Positions 7,883 through 17,252 are shown, numbered from the stretch's first letter. The stretch is 64,000 nucleotides of DNA from VXYL01 sp965203685 (GCA_965203685.1 OZ241908.1:2604001-2668000), one strand, 5' to 3'. Notes: generated from the sequence alone by a model not told the origin. Translations and numbers: made by a program.

Positions 7883-8746
7883 TCAGGATCCAATGTATTG
7901 GCTCACCACGAAGATCCGTTCATGGCCCAGTTCCCGGGCGATCTTCTGTCGGGCCGACTCGTCGATCCGCTTCATGGCCGCCGACATGGACCGCTGCCGC
8001 GGACCGCCCGCATTCGGCGCCTTCCACCCGGTCAACCTCTCGTACCGATCCATGGCGTACGCGTGGCGTAGCCCGTGCATGCGCCGCAACCCCGCTGCTC
8101 CGGTCTCCTTCTCGTACACCTTCCTCTGCGCGGCGTAGTTGCGCGCGCCCGCGATCAGCGCGCCGCCGCCCGCCAGGCGCCGTGCCGCGTCGAGCACCGG
8201 CCGCTGACGGTCGTTCCAGATCGGGATCTCACGCGCCCGACCGCCCTTCGCCCAGGACGCCTTGATCACCACCCGATCGCCGCGGTCCGCGTACGTCGGC
8301 GTGAACTTGATCGCCTCCTCCCGGCGCAGGCCGAACACCTCCTGCAGCCGCAGCGACATCCGCACGTGCGCATCCCTCACGAGCGCCAGCTTGTCTGACT
8401 CCAGTCGGCGGCTCTTGTCCTCGTTGGTCACGTACGTCCGGTTGCCGATCCCGTGCTCGGCGTTCGTCCCGACGACGCCCGGCCGCCCGATGCGCTTCCC
8501 CCACCAGCGCAGCGCCGCCATGCGGTTCTTCAGCGTGCCCACCGAAAGGCCCTGCCGCTTCCACTCCCGCACCACCGCGTTCACGTGCTTGCGCCGCAAC
8601 CCCCTGCCCCGCAGCCGGCGGAAGCCGAGCTCGTGCAGGAGATTCGCCGCCTGGTCGAGAATATAGGCGCGGTCGCGCCGCGTGACATGACCCCGTTCCG
8701 GGTTCTCGGCCAGCAGTGTCTTCAGATCGTAGTTCAGTTGCCGCAT
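7883..8746 (-). CDS. Tyrosine recombinase (integrase)
   Basis: This is a site-specific recombinase of the tyrosine family, 287 residues, probably the integrase of this element or of a nested one. It has an N-terminal SAM-like DNA-binding part (to about residue 110) and a catalytic domain. Catalytic residues are visible in order: Arg in FGLRREEAIKF, Lys in ASWAKGGRAREIPI, HGLRHAYA (the H-x-x-R box), His in ELGHER and the nucleophile Tyr in VSQYIGS at the extreme C-terminus. It resembles the Integrase_1 (PF12835) group. ATG 8746 has GGAGG nine bases upstream. It converges on the duplicated-domain gene. No attachment repeat is recognised beside it. Confidence 0.85.
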   Translation of the reverse strand: MRQLNYDLKTLLAENPERGHVTRRDRAYILDQAANLLHELGFRRLRGRGLRRKHVNAVVREWKRQGLSVGTLKNRMAALRWWGKRIGRPGVVGTNAEHGIGNRTYVTNEDKSRRLESDKLALVRDAHVRMSLRLQEVFGLRREEAIKFTPTYADRGDRVVIKASWAKGGRAREIPIWNDRQRPVLDAARRLAGGGALIAGARNYAAQRKVYEKETGAAGLRRMHGLRHAYAMDRYERLTGWKAPNAGGPRQRSMSAAMKRIDESARQKIARELGHERIFVVSQYIGS

Positions 8747-9645
8747 GCCGTATTCCTCCGGCCCGCCAACCTAGCCAGCCGCGAATGCCGGTCAACGGAA
8801 AAACTCGTAGCAGGGCGCGAAGCGAAGTCTCGCGGCCGCCCGCCTCTCGCGCCGAGCGACGGTTGGGATTTCGGCCAAGAAGCTGCCGCGCCCCCGGCCG
8901 CGACGGGGGCCGGGGACGGGCGTGGGGGAGCTTAGTTGTGATGGGCGATCCGCTGTCCTGCACAACAGGACGCACGGAGCCGCAGCCAATGCTGCGTGTT
9001 GCCCACGACGCCAATTCGCGCTGCCGTCCAATGCGGCGGCTGCGGCGCGTCGTTGCCGACGTTGGCCGCGAGCCCGGTTTCGGCGCGCCGCTTCGCGGTA
9101 CGGTGGTCCGTCACGGCCGGTGGAATTTCTCCCAGGCCTCCGCAGTCACGTCGCGCCACGGCTGGGCCGCCTCGACACGCCCGGAGACTCTCCGGTCGCC
9201 CGCGCGGACTCCCAAGAGCACCCGCGCGGCAGCCGCCTGGCCGTTCAGTTGGATTAAGCCCCCATCGGAAACGATGTGGCCCACCGTGCCTTGCGGGGCG
9301 TCTGCCCGGGCACCGCCATTACAGCGGTGCGGCACTGTCACGCCTTGCGGCGCCCACGTCGGCTTCAGCCGACAACGCTGCTCTCGCAGCCAGTGGATGC
9401 CGCGAACAATAGCACCTGTCACGAAAACCGCACGAGGAAAATGTTTAGCAGAGCCCTTGCCGCGTCAGGCCTGAAGGCCGATTTCGCCGCCTGTCACTAC
9501 CCTCCTATCGACACCCGCCATCGCAAACCGGGGTAGTGACAGGCGGTATCGACACGCCGCCCGCCAAAGGTCGAGCTCCACGGTCCACGCGTACTTGTCC
9601 ACCCATGGCTAGAATCACGCTGCTTCCATAATCACGAGGCCGACA
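8747..9645. other. 900 bp non-coding region behind the integrase
   Basis: No convincing gene on either strand; the open frames are short and compositionally odd. The only clear structure is the 16 bp inverted repeat at 9487-9546. A half operator-like GTTTAGCAGA occurs near 9443. Confidence 0.5.
9487..9546. repeat. Perfect 16 bp inverted repeat
   Basis: CCGCCTGTCACTACCC (9487-9502) is repeated in inverse orientation at 9531-9546 with a 28 bp spacer. TATCGACAC occurs both inside the spacer and just after the right arm. It lies about 100 bp before the GIY-YIG gene. It could be a binding site or a transcribed hairpin; there is no T run. Confidence 0.75.
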
Positions 9646-10104
9646 GTGAAGTGGGATCCCCAGGGGCTCGTCAAAGACTTCCAGACCGTTGCCGAACTTG
9701 CCCGCGTCCCCATTCACGAAGGGGCGATCCAGATCGAGGTCCTTCGCAAACCCCACGCCCCGCCCCGCCTGCGAAAGGGCACGATGGGCGTCTACGTCTT
9801 CAGCGATCGCGACCGGGTTCTCAAGGTCGGAAAGGCCGGCGCCAATTCCGGGGCTCGATTCAGCAGCCAGCACTACACGGGCTCCGCGCCCAGCACTTTG
9901 AGCGGTTCGCTGCTCGCGGACCCCACCATGGTCAGCAGGCACGGACTCGACACATCGAACGTGTCCGACTGGATCCAGGACAACGCCGACCGCGTGAACT
10001 TCATACTCGACGCAAAGGCCGGACCGTTCGTTCTCGCGCTGCTCGAGACCTTCGTGCAGTGCCGACTCAGGCCGGTCTACGAGGGTCGGTCCAACCCGAA
10101 CTGA
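9646..10104 (+). CDS. Stand-alone GIY-YIG-type nuclease
   Basis: This 152-residue protein looks like a single GIY-YIG endonuclease domain. The first motif is GVYVFSDRDRVLKVGKAGA, a Y-VF...KVGKA variant of the GIY..YIG core. It is followed by the Arg helix GARFSSQH and, near the C-terminus, LLETFVQCRLRPVYEGRSNPN, which supplies the metal-binding Glu and the terminal Asn region. GTG 9646 is the only sensible start. The next gene is a HEPN/Toprim-type protein in the same direction 221 bp downstream; the two may form a defence pair, an inference from position and domain types. No DNA-binding extension is present, so substrate choice cannot be predicted. Confidence 0.7.
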   Translation: MKWDPQGLVKDFQTVAELARVPIHEGAIQIEVLRKPHAPPRLRKGTMGVYVFSDRDRVLKVGKAGANSGARFSSQHYTGSAPSTLSGSLLADPTMVSRHGLDTSNVSDWIQDNADRVNFILDAKAGPFVLALLETFVQCRLRPVYEGRSNPN

Positions 10105-10325
10105 CAGCGATCCCCGACAAAACCCGCCCGTGCCGATGCGCCCGGCGCATGGCCCGTTCGAGCGGCGGCGTACAGTATCGTTCCCGCGCTTGGTTCCGAT
10201 GCCAACCCACCCCTGCCCGACTCACCGCCGTCCCTGCCGCGCACCTCCCCGAGCTTGGCCGGCATCCAGCTCGCCGCCTCCAGCCGCGACCACTACAATG
10301 CCCCGCCCCGACCCAGGAGAACCTT

Positions 10326-11648
10326 GTGGGAACAGCCATTTCGCTTGACGTCGACGGCATGACGGTAGACTGGAGCAAGAACATGCGCGGTGCCGACCAC
10401 GGCGTCCTTTTCCAGGCCAGGGACCGCACTCGCCTTCGGTCCAATCAGATCGATTACGGTTACTTCGAATCCAACGACCCAGACCTCGCCGACATGGAAG
10501 CAGCCTTCGCGCGCAGGCTGGTCGACATCCTCCCCAGGCTCGAACTCATGGGATACAGTCTCGCCAGCGTGCAGTCCGCCTACGACCGCGCCGCCGAGGG
10601 CGACCGCGAACTTCGCGCAAGCATCGAAGACCTGCGCCCCGAGGTTCCCAACGAGGCGATGACGTTCGCCGAGTTCGCTGACTTCGTGAATGCGTATCCC
10701 ATCGCGGATCTGGACGACACCTACCCGTCGGGAAACTCGCAGTCTCGCAAGCACGTGATCGGCCGTTTCGCAGACGACCCCACAACGCTCAGCATCCCCT
10801 ACTACCCGGCTGAAGGCGACCAGTACTCCGAGCGCAGCCACTTCGGCAGCCTGCTCTCCTTTCTGCCGCCCTACGCCATACTGCGCCTGCTCGCAGAGAA
10901 CCCGGCGAACCTCGACTGCCGCGTCGTCTGGCAGTACGGTCCTCTTGTCGACGCGGGCTGGGCGGAGGCCGCCGAGTTCGAGCCTCACGCTGGTCGCACT
11001 CAGACATTCTTGATTGCGACGGAAGGAAGCTCCGACGCCGGCATCCTGAAACACGCCCTTTCCCTCCTACGGCCCAACATTGCGGACTTCTTCAAGTTCG
11101 TGGACATGGACAACGGCTATCCCTTCACGGGGACGGGCAATCTCCGCAACTTCGCCGCGGGACTGGCTGGCATCGACGTGCACAACAATGTCCTGTTCCT
11201 CCTCGACAACGATGCCGAAGGCGTCGATGTCTGCACCCAGGTCCGGCGCATGCGACTTCCCGCCAACATGCAGGCCACGTGTCTGCCCGAACTCGCGGAT
11301 TTCGCGGACTTCCCCTGTTGGGGACCGGACGGGGTCCGCCCCTCGGACATCAACCGCCGTGCCGCTTCGATCGAGTGCTATCTTGACCTCGCCGCGCCAG
11401 GCCAGCCCACCGCCGAGGTCAGGTGGACAAACTTCAAGCGCGAATCAGCCGTCTATCAAGGCGCTCTCCAGAAGAAGGAGTCCTACACGCGCGTCTTCCA
11501 CAAGCAGACCGCGACATCGCTAAGCGACGGCAGCTACGACACGCGTAAGATCTCCCTGGTTCTCGACCACATCTTCTCGGTCTGTTGCGAAATCGCCGTC
11601 CAGACGAACCCGTGGGACAGGTCGCCGGAGTCGCTGTACCGCCTATGA
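10326..11648 (+). CDS. HEPN/Toprim-associated domain protein
   Basis: This 440-residue protein has the architecture of the HEPN/Toprim-associated family. The N-terminal part begins GTAISLDVDGMTVDWSKN and continues through an all-helical region with RLELMGYSLASVQSAYDRA. A Toprim-like core follows in the second half: a Glu in LIATEGSSDAGIL and an acidic LFLLDNDAEG motif, the usual E...DxD metal-binding set. Toprim domains cleave nucleic acids, and this family is predicted to act in phage defence. GTG 10326 has AGGAGA six bases before it. It follows the GIY-YIG gene and precedes a gene-free stretch. The 5' gap of 221 bp means the pair is not tightly coupled. Confidence 0.75.
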   Translation: MGTAISLDVDGMTVDWSKNMRGADHGVLFQARDRTRLRSNQIDYGYFESNDPDLADMEAAFARRLVDILPRLELMGYSLASVQSAYDRAAEGDRELRASIEDLRPEVPNEAMTFAEFADFVNAYPIADLDDTYPSGNSQSRKHVIGRFADDPTTLSIPYYPAEGDQYSERSHFGSLLSFLPPYAILRLLAENPANLDCRVVWQYGPLVDAGWAEAAEFEPHAGRTQTFLIATEGSSDAGILKHALSLLRPNIADFFKFVDMDNGYPFTGTGNLRNFAAGLAGIDVHNNVLFLLDNDAEGVDVCTQVRRMRLPANMQATCLPELADFADFPCWGPDGVRPSDINRRAASIECYLDLAAPGQPTAEVRWTNFKRESAVYQGALQKKESYTRVFHKQTATSLSDGSYDTRKISLVLDHIFSVCCEIAVQTNPWDRSPESLYRL

Positions 11649-11909
11649 CCGGTCATCGTGCCATTGATGCACCATCACCCCTACAACGATCACCCTACAG
11701 GACAAACGCGTTCCCTCGCGGCGTCGGCGATCCCGTGCCCTTCAGGTCCCATCACCGCTCCTAACGATAGCTGGACGACCCAAGATGGCCTTGCCGATTG
11801 TCATAGTCATCAACAGGCCACGCCTCGAACCGCCCAACCGCGTCCGCATTGGACGGCAGTTCCCGCCAGCAGGACAATCCCGTTGACCGGCGACTGACGC
11901 CGTGCGCCC

Positions 11910-12221
11910 TCAATTCCGTTTCGACCTTCGGTAGACCACGCTGCCCACGAACAGGACCGTGCCGCGGATGAGCGTCTCCGAATCGTAGTCGACCTCGATG
12001 TCGGGCCACCCCACGCCGACCGCGCGCAGGTACCGCCGCCCGCCCTCCTCGACCAGCCGCCGCACCGTCACGCCGCCGGTCTCCGGGTCGTCCACGCCGA
12101 GCAGCCGGCCCGGCGCCATCGGCTCGTCTGGATCGACGAACGCCCACCAGCCGCGCATCACGTCCGGCGCCATGCTGTCGTCCTCCATGCGCACCATGAA
12201 CGTCTCCGGGCCGAAGTGCAT
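11910..12221 (-). CDS. Orphan S24 (LexA/CI C-terminal) domain lacking the catalytic Lys
   Basis: This 103-residue protein is only the C-terminal domain of a CI/LexA-type repressor. The nucleophile region MEDDSMAPDVMRGWWAFVDP is present, but the position of the general-base Lys reads VTVRRLVEEGG, so Arg replaces it. In the complete repressor at 5024-5677 the matching site is ATFKQLIEEDG. No helix-turn-helix lies upstream; the preceding DNA is the end of the Calx-beta gene. It is either a relic or a non-cleavable partner that binds other S24 proteins, which I infer only from the sequence. It lies 64 bp downstream of the Calx-beta/LRR gene in the same direction. Confidence 0.65.
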   Translation of the reverse strand: MHFGPETFMVRMEDDSMAPDVMRGWWAFVDPDEPMAPGRLLGVDDPETGGVTVRRLVEEGGRRYLRAVGVGWPDIEVDYDSETLIRGTVLFVGSVVYRRSKRN

Positions 12222-12285
12222 CGCTCATGCGCCGCCACGACCCGACCGCCGATGCCCCGGCGTGCCGCCGGGCGCTGCGCCCAAC

Positions 12286-15200
12286 CTACCGCGCCGGCGC
12301 GCGAATCGTCTCCTCGGACGCACACCCCACACACGTCCCTAGCCCGTCCGGCCCCATCAGCCAGCGCAGCTGGATCAACCGGTGGGTGGGCGCTTCGTCG
12401 GTCGCAGACGGCACGCGCAGCCACACCAGCGTCTCCAGGTCGCCGACCGGCGACAGGTCGCGCGCCGGGTTGCCGCCGAGGTCCAGCCGCCGGAGCGACC
12501 ACAGGTCCGCCAGCGGCCTCGTGTCCGCGACGCGGTTGCCCGCCAGACCCAGATTCTCCAGACGGCCATGGTGGGTCAGCGCGCCGATGTCGACCACGCG
12601 GTTGCCGTCGAGCAGCAGCACCTCGAGCTTCGGCAGCCCGGCCAGCGGCCACAGTTCCTCGATCACGTTCCCCGCGAGGTCCAGCCGCCTGAGTTCCGTC
12701 AGCTCGGCCAGTGGCGCGAGGTTCGAGATGGCGTTGCCCGACAGGTCCAGGCTCTCCAGCATGCCGAGGCCCGCCAGCGCCGACACATCGGTCAGCGCAT
12801 TGCCCGAGAGATCCAGACGCCGCAGGTCGGTCATTCCCGACACCGCGATCAGACCTGCGTCCCCGAGTTCCTGGCCGGCGAAGCTGGCCGACTGTCCCGC
12901 GTTCCAGACGGTCGTCACCACGCCTGGAACAGGCGCATCGACACCTGCCGCGGACAGTTCGTCCGCAGTCCATCCGGACACGTTCAGCGCCGGCATGTCC
13001 CGCCATGGCGCGCGCAGGTCACCCGCCGCGCTGCGCGCCGGGTGCATGGCGGAGCCGAGGTGGTCCACCACGACGCTCTGTTGCGGCAGCACCGGCTCAG
13101 CCAACTGCAGTATCACGCCGCGCGCCTGGAACGACGCCGACGTCACCGCCCGCAAGTCGCCGTCGACGCTCACCGCGAAGTCCGACCCGCCCGGCGGCGC
13201 GAAGCCGTCCGGCGGCGTGGGCCACGACAGGGTCAGCACCGGCCCGTTCACCACCGCGCTCGCGGTCGAAGCCCCGGCGACGGTTGCCGACGGCGAGTTC
13301 GACAGCGCCCGCCCGTCGCCGGTGCAGATCGCGCCCGTCGTCGTGCAGTCGGGCGTCGCCGGCAGCTCGATCGCCACCGCGCCCGTCCCCGCGGGCTCGA
13401 CCGTGATGTCCCACGACAGGTTGCTGCCCGACGTGCGCCGCTTCGCCTTGCGCACCGTTCCGTCCGTGACGTCGAACGCCACGTCGCGCAGCGTCCGGTA
13501 GCTCACCTTGGGCGCTTCGCTGAAGGTCAGCACGAACGTGAACCTCGCGCCCGCGTGCGACTCCGGCACTTCCGAGAAGCTCGCCGTCAGCGGCGGCCCC
13601 GTTTCCTCGTTGCTGATCGTGCCCGTCGCCGAGGCGTCCGAGATCGTCGCCACCGCGGCGTTGCTCAGGGTCAGCGTGAGCGTCTCGCCGCCATCGTCGA
13701 CCGTGTCGTCGGTGATCGGCACCGACACGGTCTTCGCGGTGTCGCCCACGGCGAACGTCAGCGTGCCGCTGGTCGCCGTGTAGTCCGCACCCGCCGTCGC
13801 CGTGCCGTCCGCCGTGGCGTAGTCCACCGTCACCGTCCGCGCGGCCGCGGGACTCAGGGTCACGACGAACTCCAGCGCCGTGTCGTCCTCCTCGCTCGCC
13901 TGCGCGTCGGCCACCGACAGCGCGCTGCGCGCCACCACCGCACCGGTCGCGGCGCTGGTCAGCGTCTCCGCCGTGCCGCCGTCGTCGGTGAACGTCACCC
14001 GCACTTTCAGCGTCTTGCCGACGTCGTTGGCGCCGGGCGTGTAGGTCTGGCCCGTCGCGCCCGCGATGTCCGCGTCGCTGCCGTCGTTCCCGATCCACTG
14101 GTAGGAGAACTCCGCGTCGTCCAGCCCGTCGGCGTCGTCGATCCCGGCCGTCGAGGCCGTCAGCGTCTCGCCCACCTGAGCCGTGCCCGTGATGGTCGGC
14201 GCGCCCGTGGGCGCGCTGTTGGCGTCGTCGTCCCCGATCGTGCCCGTCGCCGAGGCGTCCGAAATCTCGGCCACCGTGGCGTTGCTCAGCGTCAGCGTGA
14301 CCGTCTCCCCGCCGTCGTCGACGGAGTCGTCCGCGATCGGCACCGAGACGGTCTTCGAAGTGTCGCCCACGGCGAACGTCAGCTTGCCACTGGTCGCCGT
14401 GTAGTCGTCGCCCGCCGTTGCCGTGCCATCCGAAGTGGCATAGTCCACCGTCACCGTCCGCGCCGCAGCGGGATTCAGGGTCACGACGAAGCCGAGCGCC
14501 GCGTCGTCCTCTTCCGTCGCCTCCGCGTCGGCCACCGATAGCGCGCTCCGCGCCGCCACCGGACCGGTCGCGGCGCTCGTTAACGTCTCCGCCGTGCCGC
14601 CGTCGTCGGTGAAGGTCACGCGCACCTTTAGCCTCTTCCCCGTGTCGTCGGCGCCGGGCGTGTAGCTCTGCCCGGTCGCGCCCGCGATGTCCGCGTCGCT
14701 GCCGTCGTTCCTGATCCATTGGTAGGAGAACTCCGCGTCGTCCAGGCCGTCGGCGTCGGCGATGCCGGCCGTCGACGCCGTGAGCGTCTCGCCCACCTGC
14801 GCCGTGCCGCTGACGGTCGGCGCGCCCGTCGGCGCACGGTTGATGGATCCGCCGTCCGCGGACGCCACCGGAGCGGTCGGCTCGCTCTCCCGCCACTCCG
14901 GATTGCCGGCGTCGTCCGTGAAGCTCGCCCGCACGATGATCCTGTCTCCGGCATCGCTCGGCTGCAGGACGTAGGTCGCGTCGGCGCCGTTCTGCAAGGT
15001 GCGGCGGATCGTCCCGACCCGCTTCCACCACCTGTAGGTGAAAGTGGCGTTCTCCAGTCCGTCGCTGTCGAGGATCCCCGACGTGTCCGCCGTGAGCGTC
15101 TCGCCCACCCGCAACGTACCGCTGATGACCGGCGCGCCGCTGTCCTTCGTATCCCGGATCGTCCCTTTCGCCTCGGCGTAGCCCAGCTCCGCGCCGGTGG

Positions 15201-16524
15201 CGTTGCTCAAGGTGAGCGTCAGCGTCTCGTCGTTCTCCAGGTCGTCATCGTCCACGAGCGGGACCGCGATCGTCTTCGTCGACTCGCCCGCCTCGAACGT
15301 CAGCGTGCCGCTCGTGGCCGTGTAGTCGGTCCCCGCAGTCGCCGTGCGGTCGGCGGTGGCGTAGTCCACGGTCACCGTCTCCGTCGCCACTAGGTTGAGC
15401 GTCACCACGAAATCGATGGACGCATCCTCTTCGGCGGCCTCGGCGTCCGCCACCGACAGCAGGCCAACCGGGTCCGTGTTGCGGATCGTCCCGATCCCAG
15501 CCCGCTTCCGCACCTTGTCCAGGTAGGGATTGTCTTCCTGATCCTCTAGAACCCATTCACCTTGCGACAGACGGTAGTACTTCAGAGTGCTCGCGACGAG
15601 CTTGAATTTCTCCCTGTCGTCCTGCTCCGTGTCGTTGATGGTGGGGACGCTGGCCGATTTCTCCGTATCGCCCGCGTTGAAGATCGCCTTGCCGCTCGTC
15701 CATTCGTAGTCCTTGCTCTCCTTAGCATGGACCTTGACGATCTCCCCCTTGTCGTTCCTCTCGTCCGGAACTTCGACGGTGACGTAGTCCACAACCAATC
15801 GTCTGTTGTTGCCAGGTGCCGGCGTGAGCGACAAGCGGAAGCTCATGTCGGTGCCTTCCTGCCCCTCGGCGTCGTGCACCCGAAGTCCATCCGTGTCTTC
15901 CGCGTAGAGCTGAATCTGCAGCTTGGACGTGGCGGAGGTCCACGTGTACGCCGAAGAGTCGGTGGTGGTGTCTTTGAAACTGTTGTCTCTGATGCTGTAG
16001 TTACCAACCCCGCCCGAGTCCTCGGCGTTGCTGGCGGTGGTCCTCAACGTGACATCTGTGTCGTTTAGACCCGCCCAAAGCACGACGAAGTAGAGGTCGC
16101 CCGAGTTCAGCTCGATCGCCGCGTCGTTTCTTCCCGGCCGCCTTCGGGTGAACTCGGCCTGCCCGGAGCCCTCGCACACCCCGTCGCCGTCGGTCCCGTT
16201 GTCGATGTCCCACCAGAAGGTCGCGATTCCCTCGTCGGGCACCAACTCCAGACTTTCCAGTTTGCTCGACCAGAGCTCCACGTAGACGGGGTCCTTCGCC
16301 TGGGGCTGCGTCCCGAACTTGACGCAGATGTCGGTCAGGAATTGCGGACCGTCGCCCGCCACAACCCCCTGGGCGAACGCCTTCGTTCTCGCCATCGACG
16401 TGGTGCCCGATTCCGACGTCTGCCCCACGTTGCCCACCAGCACCTCGGCCTGTACCGGGAAGGCGCACGCGAGCGCAATCGCACAAAGGACGATCGCCGG
16501 CCTGGGTCTCGATGCTGTCGCCAA
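12286..16524 (-). CDS. Secreted Calx-beta repeat and leucine-rich repeat protein
   Basis: This is a large exported protein (1412 residues) with a signal peptide (AIVLCAIALACAFPVQA). After it comes an N-terminal domain of about 200 residues, then Calx-beta-like modules with the TVDYATADGTATAGTDY and TLTLTLSNAT motifs. These alternate with Ig-like modules carrying GETLTASTAGI and FSYQWI. A domain with FTFVLTFSEAPKVSYRTL precedes about seven leucine-rich repeats (LRRLDLSGNALTDVSALAGL pattern) before the C-terminus. Calx-beta domains bind calcium and LRRs bind proteins, so an adhesive or surface role is likely, but this is inference. The only in-frame start is TTG 16524, with AGGTGG ten bases upstream. 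A promoter-like element lies at 16676-16710. No sorting signal or membrane anchor is visible at the C-terminus. Confidence 0.85.
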   Translation of the reverse strand: MATASRPRPAIVLCAIALACAFPVQAEVLVGNVGQTSESGTTSMARTKAFAQGVVAGDGPQFLTDICVKFGTQPQAKDPVYVELWSSKLESLELVPDEGIATFWWDIDNGTDGDGVCEGSGQAEFTRRRPGRNDAAIELNSGDLYFVVLWAGLNDTDVTLRTTASNAEDSGGVGNYSIRDNSFKDTTTDSSAYTWTSATSKLQIQLYAEDTDGLRVHDAEGQEGTDMSFRLSLTPAPGNNRRLVVDYVTVEVPDERNDKGEIVKVHAKESKDYEWTSGKAIFNAGDTEKSASVPTINDTEQDDREKFKLVASTLKYYRLSQGEWVLEDQEDNPYLDKVRKRAGIGTIRNTDPVGLLSVADAEAAEEDASIDFVVTLNLVATETVTVDYATADRTATAGTDYTATSGTLTFEAGESTKTIAVPLVDDDDLENDETLTLTLSNATGAELGYAEAKGTIRDTKDSGAPVISGTLRVGETLTADTSGILDSDGLENATFTYRWWKRVGTIRRTLQNGADATYVLQPSDAGDRIIVRASFTDDAGNPEWRESEPTAPVASADGGSINRAPTGAPTVSGTAQVGETLTASTAGIADADGLDDAEFSYQWIRNDGSDADIAGATGQSYTPGADDTGKRLKVRVTFTDDGGTAETLTSAATGPVAARSALSVADAEATEEDDAALGFVVTLNPAAARTVTVDYATSDGTATAGDDYTATSGKLTFAVGDTSKTVSVPIADDSVDDGGETVTLTLSNATVAEISDASATGTIGDDDANSAPTGAPTITGTAQVGETLTASTAGIDDADGLDDAEFSYQWIGNDGSDADIAGATGQTYTPGANDVGKTLKVRVTFTDDGGTAETLTSAATGAVVARSALSVADAQASEEDDTALEFVVTLSPAAARTVTVDYATADGTATAGADYTATSGTLTFAVGDTAKTVSVPITDDTVDDGGETLTLTLSNAAVATISDASATGTISNEETGPPLTASFSEVPESHAGARFTFVLTFSEAPKVSYRTLRDVAFDVTDGTVRKAKRRTSGSNLSWDITVEPAGTGAVAIELPATPDCTTTGAICTGDGRALSNSPSATVAGASTASAVVNGPVLTLSWPTPPDGFAPPGGSDFAVSVDGDLRAVTSASFQARGVILQLAEPVLPQQSVVVDHLGSAMHPARSAAGDLRAPWRDMPALNVSGWTADELSAAGVDAPVPGVVTTVWNAGQSASFAGQELGDAGLIAVSGMTDLRRLDLSGNALTDVSALAGLGMLESLDLSGNAISNLAPLAELTELRRLDLAGNVIEELWPLAGLPKLEVLLLDGNRVVDIGALTHHGRLENLGLAGNRVADTRPLADLWSLRRLDLGGNPARDLSPVGDLETLVWLRVPSATDEAPTHRLIQLRWLMGPDGLGTCVGCASEETIRAPAR
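13615..14830 (-). repeat. Two tandem modules of the Calx-beta gene, 621 bp apart
   Basis: DNA at 13615-14209 and 14236-14830 is highly similar at an offset of exactly 621 bp (207 codons). Examples are the shared GATCGTGCCCGTCGCCGAGG and GGTCGGCGCGCCCGT tracts. Each unit encodes one Calx-beta and one Ig-like module. The close DNA match indicates a recent duplication or gene conversion inside the gene. Confidence 0.85.
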
Positions 16525-16959
16525 GCCTCGCGCCCACCTTGATACGAGGGACTGCGCAGCGCCGACACGGGCGCGCGCCGCGAAACCGCAGGCGGCTGTT
16601 GGTGGTCTGGATTCGGAGGAGAGGTTGGGGTCGGGGCGATGCCCCGGAGGGGGGTCGGCTAACGCCGGGCGATAGTCGGCGCTCGGCGCTCGGCGCTCGT
16701 GCTCAGTATAGCATCACGGTGCGATGCCGGTGCTTTGGGTTGCCCCGATGCCGGCGTTTTTCTCATGGTTCCCTCCTGCCATCGTTTGCGCGCGCACACT
16801 GCCGCGAACATGGCGAGACCATATCACAACGGTGGCGGCGGGCCCAACTGGGGTCGAGGCGCGGACCCCGGAACCGATCGCCGGGTCCGCCTGCCGCTTG
16901 ACTCTCGTGCGTCGCCTCTGAGAGCTGGCCCGCCACGGCCTTTGCCGGCCATGGTGGCC
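16525..16959. other. Non-coding region upstream of the Calx-beta gene
   Basis: No gene is seen. It contains the promoter-like element 16676-16710 and the 5' leader of the Calx-beta gene; the remainder is unremarkable GC-rich sequence between two leftward genes. Confidence 0.5.
16676..16710 (-). promoter_or_regulatory. Promoter-like element with (GAGCGCC)n leader, copy 1
   Basis: Read leftward, -10 hexamer TATACT (16705-16710) is followed after one base by AGCACGAGCGCC and further GAGCGCC heptads down to 16676. The same 28-base block in the same position relative to a TACAAT hexamer occurs at 18591-18625. The start of transcription would fall inside the block, about 170 bp before the Calx-beta start codon. 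No strong -35 is visible. Confidence 0.45.
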
Positions 16960-17160
16960 TCACTCGTCTTCGACCGCCTCCGACCCGGTCGGCGGTCGCG
17001 TCCCGGCGTCGGCGGCGTCCACGACGATCCTCGCCGTACGGCCGTCTTCCGCCGTGATGTGGACCTCGCATTGCTCGCCGGGCTTCAGGCGCTCGGCCAG
17101 CGCCTGGCACTCGTCGGCGGCATCCTCGAGGCGTGCGACCTGGATGTGGTAGGTGACCAT
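16960..17160 (-). CDS. Small acidic protein of unknown function
   Basis: This 66-residue open frame starts MVTYHIQVARLEDAADECQA and ends EAVEDE. It has one amphipathic helix region followed by a beta-rich segment (CEVHITAEDGRTARIVVDA). Codon use is GC-rich at third positions, as in the neighbours. No family is recognised and no signal peptide is present. It lies between the GlxA-type regulator and the Calx-beta gene, both also leftward, with about 90 bp to the regulator. It may be a real small gene, but it could also be a chance frame. Confidence 0.5.
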   Translation of the reverse strand: MVTYHIQVARLEDAADECQALAERLKPGEQCEVHITAEDGRTARIVVDAADAGTRPPTGSEAVEDE

Positions 17161-17252
17161 ACGCGCCTCGGCCAAAGCAGCCCGCCGATGCCGTCCTGTC
17201 GCAACCGCGGCGGCGGACGACCGTGCCTGCACTATAGCCGGGTTCGACGCCG

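Noticed and set aside
6639..8138. 499-codon forward frame overlapping the duplicated-domain gene
   Set aside because: Arg/Pro-rich, a frame-shifted shadow of 6649-7821 that runs on into the 3' end of the integrase.
12382..14541. Long forward frame opposite the Calx-beta gene
   Set aside because: Only Arg/His/Gln-rich repeats mirroring the Calx-beta modules; no recognisable domain.
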